Assembly (NCBI GenBank): GCA_965644295.1
Contig: CBFFRP010000094.1
Coordinates: 1 to 64,000 of the forward strand
DNA from: Paraphysomonas bandaiensis
Taxonomy: Eukaryota; Chrysophyceae
Length of the DNA stretch: 64,000 nucleotides
Direction: 5' to 3'
Part shown: piece by piece, positions 13,101-23,419 of the stretch
Position numbering within the stretch: position 1 is the first letter of the stretch
Layout of the letters: the number at the start of each line of letters is the position of its first letter
Notes under the pieces: model-generated
Databases searched by the model: none
What the model was told of the DNA's origin: nothing
What the model saw: only the letters and a program-made list of their open reading frames with translations
Position numbers and translations under genes: made by a program

Positions 13101-14011
13101 GGCGCCTATGGTCTGAGCAGCGCTTGCAGAGGCAGCAGATGGTGGTTGAGGCGCAGTTCCAGAGAAAAAAAACTCGCGTGCAGCAATCCTCAAATTCTCA
13201 ACGAATAGATTCTACTCCAGTTAGAGAGCCCCATCATGAAGAGATCATCAAGGGCGCTGATACTGTGATGCCTTGTACACAACCGAGCTCTTGTACAAAA
13301 TATGACGTTAAGAGCAAAATTATTGGAGATACATCCGAGGTAATTCTGTCTGACTCTGAAATAGCACTGCTCGAGAACGCTCTTCCAATAGAGATGCAGG
13401 GCTGCGTTTGGGAGCTGAGGTTTGCTATATTCGATGATATTGAGCTGACCTTGTCACCGTCGTTACGCAGGTATAGCCTTCTACGTGATGGGGCCAGTGT
13501 TGAAACACTCGTTAAACGAAGCAAAGGAAGCTCAAGGACGATTCTATTGATAGAAGATACTGCTGGTGCGCTGTTTGGTGGTATAGTCTGCGATGACCCT
13601 TGGCGATTTGGTGCGATAACTGTGCATATGTACGATATCTGAATAACGTATACTACAGAAGGAGAGAAGTACTATGGCAGAGGCACATGTCGTGTGTTTC
13701 GTTTCTCTGGAAGGCATCAAGGCGAGAAGGAAACAATTAGTACCTATGTTGCGACTTTGGATAATGACTATTTCATGTTAACTTCTGTAGATAGCATCGG
13801 GATGGGTGGCGGTGGTGGTGGGTTTGCATTTTTATTGGATGGGGATTTACGATTTGGAACTTCGAATTCTGAGTGCTGCACCTTTTCTTCTCCGTGTCTT
13901 GCCAGCTCCACAGAATTCGAGTGTGCAAGATGCAATTTATTTTCTGTTGGAGATATGCAAAACTGCAATGAAGTGTACATCCGACCAGAATTAAGAATAG
14001 GAGTGGAGTAG
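10176..14011 (+). CDS. RUN-RhoGAP-TLDc multidomain protein
   Basis: Seven exons (10176-10211, 10260-10650, 10700-10788, 10912-11019, 11069-11335, 11417-13610, 13659-14011) join in phase to about 1145 residues. Residues ~13-210 form a RUN domain: HGTASYF, WGMLERLE, the RAWIRQALN signature, then ALLRHEPSVSILLAILRSL across exons 3/4. A RhoGAP domain starts at FGTPLE near 292 and runs to ~470, with GLFR (arginine finger), HTVAHCFLQW and LPEPLL. Residues ~945-1145 are a TLDc domain: YSLLRDGASVETL, FGGIVCDDPW, GGGGGFAFLLDGDLRFGTS, CCTFSSPCL. The RUN domain would bind small GTPases of the Rab/Rap type, and RhoGAP would inactivate Rho/Rac. TLDc occurs in V-ATPase/oxidation-resistance regulators. The protein probably couples vesicle GTPases to actin control (inference). 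The last intron (48 nt) interrupts TLDc. Confidence 0.88.
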
Positions 14012-14917
14012 TTATATATTGCCTGTTTATTCGTCAAGGTTCAATATTTAAGACATACATGTACTTATAAGTAATATTAGTATACCTTGTACCATCATTG
14101 ACGACGTCTGCTAGAAATTCTGACATATAAAGTCGATGTGATGTCCAAATCTGGTAAAACGGTCAAAACCTACTATTTTAAACTACTTTTTTTGTAGTAA
14201 TTTAACACTTACTTGTAACAGTTTAAGTTAATAGTAATTGCGTTGACAACTCGAAGCTCACACTATTTTTATTTTTATTTACTTTTAGTATCTACTAACT
14301 ATCTACCAACAAAACCTGGTAAAATCACTTTTTGCCAGGTTTGGGCATCACATCGATATATATATATATATATATATATGTAGAAGCCTTTCTATAAATC
14401 ATTTTTCAACATCCATAGTTTTCAATACAAGTAAATAATAACGAATACAAAACGATGTATGGAATATGCTGATTATGACTGCAGTTAGTTGTTGTTGCTT
14501 GTTGTGTTTTTTTTTATATGTGTATTAAAATGGAATTATAGAAGTAAAAAAGGTGAACATCAGCTTAATCACCGTCAAGATATTATGGCAGTGAAGCCTC
14601 ACTTACCCGTAAGGAAAAATATCGACTTAAAGAAGAATATTATGATAATGACAGTGAGGGTCTGGTTCAGAATGTCAACACAGCATATCGTTTGTTTGAT
14701 TATAACATATTATGCAGCGGAAGCAAGAACGTCTTAACAACAAGCAAATTCAATACAGTAACACCGCAGCATGAAGCGCTTGCATATCACAAAACAAGAA
14801 GGTTGAAAGTTTATTCAGTGAATCTAAGATTGTGATGACTGATTTTCAGAGCTTTTGCAAGAGTATGACTCCTCGGCATTTTTAGAGCAGCATCCCTCTA
14901 CAAAAAGTCGGACTACA
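14012..14917. other. AT-rich spacer with (TA)n
   Basis: No supportable gene. It holds a short fragment of repeat family B (CCTGTTTATTCGTCAAGG at about 14021) and a (TA)n microsatellite at about 14357-14380. Confidence 0.6.
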
Positions 14918-15253
14918 CAGGTAATTACTAGTATGTTGAACTGCTATTATGTGGAGTATTATGCAACCCTCAAACCCTCAACAAAGTCAAAATCGCACCT
15001 TTTCTATGGTGGTGTTCTGGGGGATATAAGTACCGGAGATATCTCTCCGGGAAACGAACGTGAGCCGCATATAATAATATATAGTCAGCAGACCTCTACA
15101 ATTTGGAGAACAGTGCCACCCTCAACAAAAAGTCAGACTCACACCTTTTTATGGTGTTCTGGGGTATAAGTACAGCAGGAGATATTTCTCCGGGAAGCTA
15201 TAACACGTGAGCCGCATATATATATATAAAGCCAGCAGATGTTGTTCTGCCCA
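14918..15253 (+). repeat. Dispersed repeat family B, two tandem partial units
   Basis: Contains ACCCTCAACAAAGTC, GGTGTTCTGGGG, GGAGATATCTCTCCGGGAA and GTGAGCCGCATATA, each occurring twice within the interval. The same words recur at 47338-47662 and 53668-53875. It abuts the 3' side of the decayed retroelement that starts near 15254. Confidence 0.7.
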
Positions 15254-16560
15254 CTCTTATAGCCTGTAATAATGCTTCTTGTGTGGTACAGTGGGGCCTT
15301 GTTCCGAGGGCGCGCCGTCTGTGTGATAGGGCCTCTTTGGTCCGCGTCTGCACCGCCTGACAATCAGTCCAGATGGGCACGGAGGAGTGCAGCACAGTGG
15401 AGAATGTCAGTGCTGCTGACATTGCAAGGGTTTCGTATGTGTGGTATATAGGCATTGAGGCCATGTGCGGTGAGCTGTGGTGCCGTGAGTTGTAGGATTT
15501 TAGTTTGTCTGTGACCCCAATTGTCCTTTTGGGCGGGAGCCATACAATTGCGGCTCCTCCGCCGTGGGAATGGGGCTGTGGGTGGGTGTCGCCGAGCAGA
15601 TGGGCAGGGGTTAGGTGTGTTCATCGTGTGAAGGAGCCATCGGTGAAGATGGCTTTTTGTAGGCGTATTATGGTCGTTGAAGAGTTGTAGCTGTGATTGG
15701 ACTTTGTCAATATATAATAGCTCGGAAGTGTGGCGTGGCTGGGGAGGGAGGCTGTAGTCTGCCCCCATTGGACCAGGCTGGTGATGTATGTGTCGACGTC
15801 TTGGGGCGGGTGTTCGTAGCGTGTTGTAATAAGAGCGATGTGGCCGCACTCTTGGGCTGTCCTCCGAGTGTGAGGGCTCGTTGAAGAGTAAGCCATTTCT
15901 GAGTCTGTGGGCGAGGGTTGAAAATTCGCGCAGTCCAAGCCCTTTGTATTTTGTGGGAAGGTAGACAAGATCCGTGTGGGATAGCCATCATGGGGAAGAC
16001 GGAGTATGTTCCTAGCGGCCTTCGCGAGTAGTTTGTCTATATATATCGATGTATTTGTCGTATGTCCAAGATGCTTTGGTGGCCTTGTACAGTAGGGTCG
16101 GTAGTATTTGTGTGTTGAGGACGAATAGCTTACAATCAGGTGTCGCGCATATTTGGAGCGTAGAGCTGCCGTGGATGTGGCGATGTAGTTGGCGCACCTT
16201 ATGTGGGAGTCCGTGTCTTTTACCGAGAATAGAAGTTGTACGCCGAGGTACTTAGTGGAATTTGTGGTTGTTTGGATGGGGAAGGGGTGTGGGCACCAGT
16301 TCTAGTCTCTTATGATGATGTGTGGGTTTGACTCCAGCGTGGCCGTCACCGCAAATGGGGCTCCCAAGGCTATGCATTCAGTTTTAGGGATGTTGAGTTG
16401 CATCCCGGAGAAGGCGCAAAAGGATAATAGTTTGTCAGCCTTGATTTGAGTGGCCTCAATGGAGGATGTGATTTGGGAGAGGTCGTCGCCTCATCTTGGC
16501 TGTCGTCTTGTAGGTGAAGAAGGTGCACACGGTTTCCTACTAGCGTAATAAGTCACTCTC
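15254..16560 (-). pseudogene. Decayed non-LTR-type retrotransposon (RT + RNase H)
   Basis: On the minus strand, frames broken by stops and shifts give a reverse transcriptase tail. Near 16490 is a degenerate (stop)-G-D-D-L box where Y/F-A-D-D-L is expected, followed by FCAFSGMQLNIPKTE and then LNTQILPTLLYKATKASW (16012-16197). Downstream come RNase H signatures: AIFTDGSFTR near 15625, GGGAAIVW near 15545 and WTDCQAVQTRTKEAL near 15340. RT followed by RNase H in this order fits an I/R1/ingi-like non-LTR pol. Multiple frames are needed, so it is inactive. It is flanked on both sides by family B repeat sequence. Confidence 0.72.
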
Positions 16561-18637
16561 GGGAGAAGAGTGCAAGGTGGATGCATGTGCTGGACGAGTG
16601 CACATAATGAAGGGAAGACATTATTAGAGTCAGCTTGAATTTGTAGCAAATTTTGGTAGCTATTCTACTCTCCCTTCAGACTACCTGCTGCTGCGAACAC
16701 CACCATGAAGAAGGCCCTATAGATCTGCCGCATATACAGGAGACATCATCATATTATTATGCCGACGACACCGACCGCAAGTTGTTTGTGTTAGCAAAAG
16801 TAGATTGAACAGGAGCGTACAGTATGATCCGGCTTAAACTCGCAACTCGTCGTATGCCCATCATGTAGCTAAAAGTCGTGTTGTATAGTTGAGCACTTGT
16901 CGGTTGTCGGTGCATGCAATAGTAACTAGATAAGAGTCCTGTTATGCTTAGTGTCGCGCGAGTTTTTAGGTTGGTCGCGGCAACGCACAAGCTTGCGCTT
17001 CTTAATAATCAGATTTTCAATATGTAGTCAGCAGATCTTATCCTGCCTACTCATAGCCAAATGCTTGTGTGATACAATAGATACTAATCAGTGTCACTTG
17101 AGTAGTCGTCACCTGACGAATAAACAGGCATCCGGAAACGGGTCTACCTCAAGGGTATCCGGGGTATTGAGCTGCCTGTACAGTCTATCCAAAAATGAAT
17201 ACTACTTTTAAGAAAATGATAGTTATTACTAGTAGAAACAACTTCTTAGCATCCAAAGAAACTAAGGTTCAGTTTTATATATGAAGAGCACTATTCTAAA
17301 CTAAACGAGAGAAAGAGTATAATAAAACACACTTCGACGTGACATGCATGACAACCACGCTATGTATTAATAACAAAAAAGTTACTACGAGAAAATATAT
17401 ATCCTCGAAATTATCTTGCTACTGCTCTATACTTAAGGCGCGTAGGAATAAAACTGGTATATCAATTGGAAAATAAAGGCATATTGAACCAACCAGAAAG
17501 GTCCGTTTAAATTTCATAGGACACTCCCTGCTGTATTCGGTTTGAGTGGGAGCCACAAATACCTGGTCAAGGTTTTTCAATATCACTGCAGAATAATCAA
17601 TATTATAATCTTATTACACTTCATTTGGCGTGTAAACAACGCTTTTGTTTTTAGTTTAGTTAGCTATTGAAGTTTTGAGTCTATAATATTAACTAACAGT
17701 AAAGTCAGTTATGCTAATTTACTTGTAAAGTTATGTGCTAAATAGTTACTGTCACCAGGATGCATGATACTATATTTTGGAACCTACTAAGCAATGGGTA
17801 GACACTGGAGAAGTTGATTATCGTTCATAAGTATTTTATTAACTAGTCAATATTACACTACAGACTACAGTATGTATACATTATATAATGCACTGCACAA
17901 ATCATCCTACATATATAATGTTACTTGGCGATACCACTCAACAAAAAGGATCATTTAGACTCCAGTGCATCCCACACGGCTGCGATTAACGTTTATAAAA
18001 GACAATAGTGCTGATATCGTTGTATCCTGTTGCTTTTCATCAAAGACCTTTGGATCTTCAGTCTAGAGTCCCCATGACCTTGTGAAAGTAGTCGAGGTTT
18101 TCTGAGTATCCATCTCATTTGTATCTTGATGGAGATGTCTGTAGTCAGATCATTCTCCGTCTAATATCTTACCATGTGTCACCCTATCAACCATAGCACT
18201 GATAAGACGGTCTCTACAAGGCGACTTCTTCCGATTCTTGCTGCCTCCCCCTTCAATATTTTTGTCTGTGTGATAATGTGTATGCTTGTTGCCCGCCATG
18301 TCGATCAGGGGGAATACAGTACAGTAGTACAGTGGTATACTTTGACCAGGCAAAAAAAATCCCAGGTTTTGTTTTGCTGAATTTTTTTTTGCTGAATGAT
18401 GATCAGTATATTTCACAACATACATACTGTGTACATACTGCATATGCCTGTTTCCCACCCACAGAGAGACAGGATCATTGTATTTTGTATTTTGTATTTT
18501 GTATTTTGTGTTCTACAGCGAATCCCAACAAGCAAACTCTTTACGGCATCAGATGAGCGAATCTTGCATGATTTCGTTCCTTCGTAGGCGGTAAGATCTA
18601 GAGGTGGGTCATCCAGCCAAAGAGAACCAGAAGTAGC
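16561..18637. other. Spacer with repeat remnants
   Basis: No intact gene. It contains YYYADDT in the plus frame at 16752-16772 (possibly another RT fragment) and a family B fragment at 17010-17195. A four-fold TATTTTG array lies at about 18480-18510. GTATAC/ACTGTG words at 18310-18440 are probably part of the lipase promoter. Confidence 0.5.
17010..17195 (+). repeat. Dispersed repeat family B fragment
   Basis: Contains AGTCAGCAGAT, CCTACTCATAGCCAAATGCT, GACGAATAAACAGGCATCCG and CCGGGGTATTGAGCTGCCTG, matching the right-hand half of the copy at 47338-47662. Together with 14918-15253 it brackets the retroelement remnant. Confidence 0.65.
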
Positions 18638-19930
18638 ATGGAATCTTCACTGGACGCATCCCACTATAACCGCCCTAAAACTGGAAATAGTTTTCAAAAC
18701 TCTCGCGGAAACACCTTACATTTCCGTGTAGATGCCGAGAAGAACAGCAGCGTGGGCCATCGCTATCTCATGTTTTGGGTTCATGGATTCGGGGGACACT
18801 GCAATCGCCCGGAAGTAAAAAAAATGGCTCAGTATATGAACGACAAGGGAGTGGTTGTGGTGTCCTTAGATATGGGTGAGTGTGCATGGTGTGTATATGT
18901 ATGTAATTTTTATTTCGTCTAGAGGGTCATGGTTATTCTGACGGTGAGCGAGCATTGATTCTGAATTACATGGACTTGGTGAATGACATGCTTCTATTTA
19001 TTCGCATCATTTTGACGGCAAATTTGAATAATCCGGGTCATAACTTCACTTTAGACAACTCATTATCTGTGAGACTGATAGAGTCGTTTAGATCACTTCC
19101 TTTTTTTATCATGGGTCAGAGCCTTGGAGGCGGAGTAACTGCATTTCTATCAACATATATAACAGATATACCTTCCTATATGGGATCTGTACTCCTTGCC
19201 CCTTACTTGGGTGGCACCGATTTACCTCACTGGATGGTAGTTGCGGTTCTACGATATACGATGGTCTCATGTGCACCAGGAGCAATGATGCCGGATTGGA
19301 TGCACAAACTCAATGATAATGGGTGAGAGCAAATTTAATGTGATTTATATTTGAGCACTGCAAGTTTTTTAAAGTATCTACACCATTATATATATATGTA
19401 TATATCGTACGATATTTTTATGCGAACGTATATGCACGTCAGACTGACCTGGAAGGACGAGGAAGTGCTAAAGTTCGCGGAGTTAGACACATGGGGCAAG
19501 CCGGGTGCTGTGGGGTATGGGTTAGGAATGAAATGGGGCACAGCGGCCATGTTTATCGACATGGGTCATGCCTTGGAGGTTTTATAGATTGCATTCAAAT
19601 GCCAGATAATAACATCTACTACGTAAAGGAAATGTTTCCACAAGTATCCTATCCATTTCTGATCGTTCATGACCCAGATGATGCGATATGCAGCATACAC
19701 GGATCACGCACAATGATAGAGCGGTCTGTAACTCCGGACACACACAAGTCTTTAATTGAGGTAAGAAACTACGGTGGTGAATTTAGCACGTTGTTATGAC
19801 ATGCGTGAGGCAGACACCAGGATATCTGCACGGACTACTGTGTAATCACAACAACGAAGTGTGTGATCATGTTCTACGCTGGATAGACTCTACGTTTGGA
19901 CAGTGTAGACGGCACGAAAGCTTTTCATAG
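18638..19930 (+). CDS. Alpha/beta-hydrolase, monoacylglycerol-lipase-like
   Basis: Five exons (18638-18875, 18923-19322, 19443-19564, 19606-19760, 19814-19930) join in phase to about 343 residues. The oxyanion motif is HGFGGH near residue 50, followed by DMEGHGYSDGE at the exon 1/2 junction. The nucleophile elbow GQSLGGG (G-X-S-X-G) is near 160. The acid residue probably lies in VHDPDD and the histidine in GYLHGL in the last exon, so the Ser-Asp-His triad looks complete. This is the serine aminopeptidase S33/hydrolase_4 family. It probably hydrolyses monoacylglycerol or lysophospholipid esters. No signal peptide is seen; it is likely cytosolic or membrane-associated. The fourth acceptor could alternatively be nearby; a 41-nt intron keeps phase. 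Confidence 0.82.
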
Positions 19931-20845
19931 TTACTTGTATCAATTCCCCTTCCACCATTATACTGGTAAAAATCGTCCATTTATAGATAATATGGATCTA
20001 TGGAATGAATACTCTTCGTTATTATGGCCATTATATTTTGCTTCTAAGATATCCTCCTATACAACTTACGATTCCCAACTTGAAATTTAATATTAGTGAT
20101 GCATGAAACAAGAGGGCAGAAAAATTCAATGAACTTTTTTTGAGGTGCCGTTCTATTCACATAGTCGTGCTATATAAACTATTTGTGCTCGCTGCAAGTA
20201 TCATGGTGCAACTATTTCTGTTAGGATTAGGGTTACGCTATCCGGAGATCGTAATTTGAAACCTTGTTTCACAGAAAGTACCATCATGTGATATGTTGGA
20301 TGCTGCTCTCGAGAGACTTTTTGATGCAATGTTTAATTGCATTATCTTTCATGGTTCGAGATAGGTTGGCCTCATTAACTGCTACCTGCTACACCCAATA
20401 GATAATAATAAAGTTTTCATAATATTTTATGCCTACGCACAGCTTCAAAGGAATATATCAGATTTCCAGCTCTACAATATAAAGACTTATTGAGGTGGCT
20501 TAACGATTTTTTGTGGGCATATGTACAGAATTCCTTGTCTCAATTTTTTTAATATATTATGTATCACCTGATGTGGGAGAATTGTTTTAAAATTTAATTT
20601 ATAGCACTCTTTATCAGCTACTAATCAAAAGGATGGTAACACTATGTACACTGTACACGATGAAATACAAACAATTTAGTATCATGTGGACTCATCCACC
20701 TACATTCTGAAGAGCTATATATAGCATTTAATATATAAAATAAAGTAAGCAGATTAATTAAACGAGCAATATGTTTAGAGGTTAACCATTAGTTAATTAC
20801 CGAACACACACAAACAACATGATGCATATCGACAGAAGAATCTAC
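19931..20845. other. AT-rich convergent spacer
   Basis: No gene or repeat recognised apart from a minute telomere-like string (TTAGGATTAGGGTTA) at about 20221-20235. Confidence 0.6.
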
Positions 20846-22871
20846 CTACAGAGTTGTAATTGACGATCGATTTAAGGTAGATCGTGAACATTCAGGCGAA
20901 ATGCTATTATTCTGTCGGTCCATCAATATATCACCAGTATCTCTGAGAGACCTCGACGAATCATTCGACGAGTCGTACATCACATGTGTCCCCCTAAGAA
21001 GACTCTCTGAGGCATCATTGTCGCATCTATCACGCATATTACTGACACCGTTGTCTTCACACCAACTGTTGCTTCGTCCACCGCTCCCGTACTCTTCCCC
21101 CTTTTGCCGGCACAACTCCCGACCCCAATGATCATCACCGAACGCAATCTTTACAGCCTCCAGCTTAAGCCCTTTGGTCTCGGGTAAGTAGACAGCAAAT
21201 ATGATGAGAAACAAAAATGAAACTAACGCATACACTACAAATGCTCCCTGTTTGGATGTCAAGTTGATTAGCGTCAGAAAAGTCATGCTCATTAGTATAT
21301 TGAATGACCAATTTACAGCAGTTGAAAGGGAACTACCTACCCCTCGAAATGAAGTTGGGTATATTTCAGAGTTTACACACCATGGCATTGTACCCATCCC
21401 CGGCGAAAACGCCAGTAGATAAAGACATAGAAACATGAAAATCATCCAGCCAGCTAATTCAGACCCCGGGCAGGAGTTAGGGTGAAAGTCAGCTTCAGAG
21501 CATACGGTCTGATTACGAGGAGAGTCATCATCGTCTCCGGCTGTTCTCATACAGGTAGGATATTTTTCTCCGCCGACAAATGCACCAGAGCAATACCCAC
21601 ACGATTCGTCTTGAACACAGTCAAAACAGTACTTGTAGTCGCTACATCCGCTGGATGATAGGCCATACTGTGCATTGTAAAGGTGATTGTCTAAGGTAGT
21701 AGAGTCATGTTGAGCGTAATAGAAGCACATGCCCAGTGCCGCCAGCATGAAAACAGTTGCGGTCTGACTTACTAAAGTTAGGGGCCTACGACCGATGGTA
21801 TCCACCAGAAATAGCCCCGCGCAGGAGCCAATGAAGTTGCAAAACGCTACTACAGCAGAAAGCCATATGGCCTCGGAGTTTGAAGTGAACCCCGCCAGCT
21901 TCAGTATAGTGGCGCTATAGTACCTGAGTACAGATGAATCAACACACTGAAAGAACGCAACATCAGTATTACATGACGGTATTAATACCCCCTAACTGTT
22001 GCCCAGCTTGTAGACAGCACCCAATGAAGAGTGCACGCCGTATATATGAACTAGATAATTGTTGGGATATGGATACTTTTTGGCTTTTGTCAGTGGTGTG
22101 TGCCGTGTACTCTCCTCCCAGTGGGCTGCGTCTGAGTTCCCCACGTTCAGATTCAATGGCTGCAATGATCTCCTCTAGCTCATCGTAGACATCCTCCCGA
22201 CCACGAATTCGCTGAAGAACAAGTGTAGCAAGTTCAGGGTGGTCATTCTCTATTAGCCAGCGAGGAGACTCAGGCATAAATAAGAAGCCCACAAACTGAA
22301 TTGCAGCAGGAATTGCGGCCAGACCGAGCATGTATCGCCAACCATCACGCGTAGTGCTGAGCGATCCAGCTACAAGACAAGACACAAACTGACCTCCAGT
22401 GATAGCAACATTTATACATGTGACGAGCATGCCACGGATTCGTGTCTCGGCCATTTCGCTTATTATAATAGGCATGTTCATGCTTGCTGACCCAACTCCA
22501 AGACCAACAACAAAGCGGCCTACAACAAGCAAAGAAAAGCCGGAAGCACACGCCATCAGAATCGCACCGACTATAAAGACAAACGCAGAAGCCAGGACAA
22601 CAGGCTTCCTGCCATAACGATCACAAAAAGGGCCCGAACCCAACGAGGAAATCATCGCGCCGAATACAGTGGTTGATACGATTAACTCCTCCTGCCAGCT
22701 GACGAGAGCGAAGTCATCGCGAATGAGAACAAGAGCACCGCTTATTATACCCGTATCATACCCGAACAGAAAACCACCTATACAACTTAGAGCCACCAGC
22801 GCAACAACAAATACATCCACACCACCAGAAGGAACGCCTCTGTTCAGCTCGCTGTATTTCACTCCACTCAT
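20846..22871 (-). CDS. Proton/myo-inositol symporter-like MFS transporter (HMIT/SLC2A13-like)
   Basis: Two exons (22871-21973, 21923-20846) separated by a 49-nt intron give about 658 residues with twelve predicted membrane helices. Sugar-porter signatures are present: FGYDTGIISGAL, DRYGRKP, PESPRWL, QQLGGINTVMYYS across the splice, DTIGRRPL and PETKG. The loop after the ninth helix is unusually long and cysteine-rich (YKYCFDCVQDESCGYCSG). That loop is diagnostic of the HMIT branch of SLC2 rather than ordinary hexose carriers. The GTG at 22883 is not used as start; ATG at 22871 begins MSGVKYSEL. The C-terminal ~90 residues are a serine-rich cytosolic tail. Likely function: H+-coupled inositol uptake at the plasma membrane or vacuole. 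Confidence 0.9.
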
Positions 22872-23419
22872 TGTTATTGACACGCTGCTTCCCTAACAAC
22901 CTCCTCACTCTCCCTGGTCTCCCCGAGCAATAACAGAATCAGATATGTAGAAGATTTGCCGAACACACACTGCTCCAGAATGATTATGACTGATGCAGTG
23001 ATGGTATACACTCTGTATGCAGCTGTATAGATTGATATTGTGATAAACAGGAGCACAGCCGCAGGAACGTTTCCAGATATTTTTGTACTGTAGCAGTGTA
23101 TGCCAGTATGTACAGCCAGTATATACAGCCTGTATACAATCATCTGTCCTTCGTTTACACAACAATAAACTCTAAAAACCCTTACTTTTATAATAAAAGT
23201 ACATTTTTTAAGCATAAAAATCCCTTCCTCCGATTAATCATGTACAAGTGTACCACAGTGTACAGGGTACATGCATATGCAGCCACTATTCATGGAATGA
23301 ATAAACGCAGCTCATCTCGTCACCCTGCAGTACATCTGGCGTAATTCACACCATGATGGCTGCAATTCTATGAAGCGGTTGTATATATAGTGGAGTGTTG
23401 TTAATAGCCGTTGCGCGTG
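22872..23419. promoter_or_regulatory. Shared divergent promoter region
   Basis: A gap of 548 bp between the inositol transporter and the two-domain glycosyltransferase. It is dense in GGTATACAC, CAGTATGTACAG, CAGTATATACAG, CCTGTATAC and GTGTACAGGGTAC words at about 23000-23275. Confidence 0.5.

Noticed and set aside
20221-20237. Interstitial telomere-like TTAGGATTAGGGTTA
   Set aside because: Only about two and a half units; probably chance.
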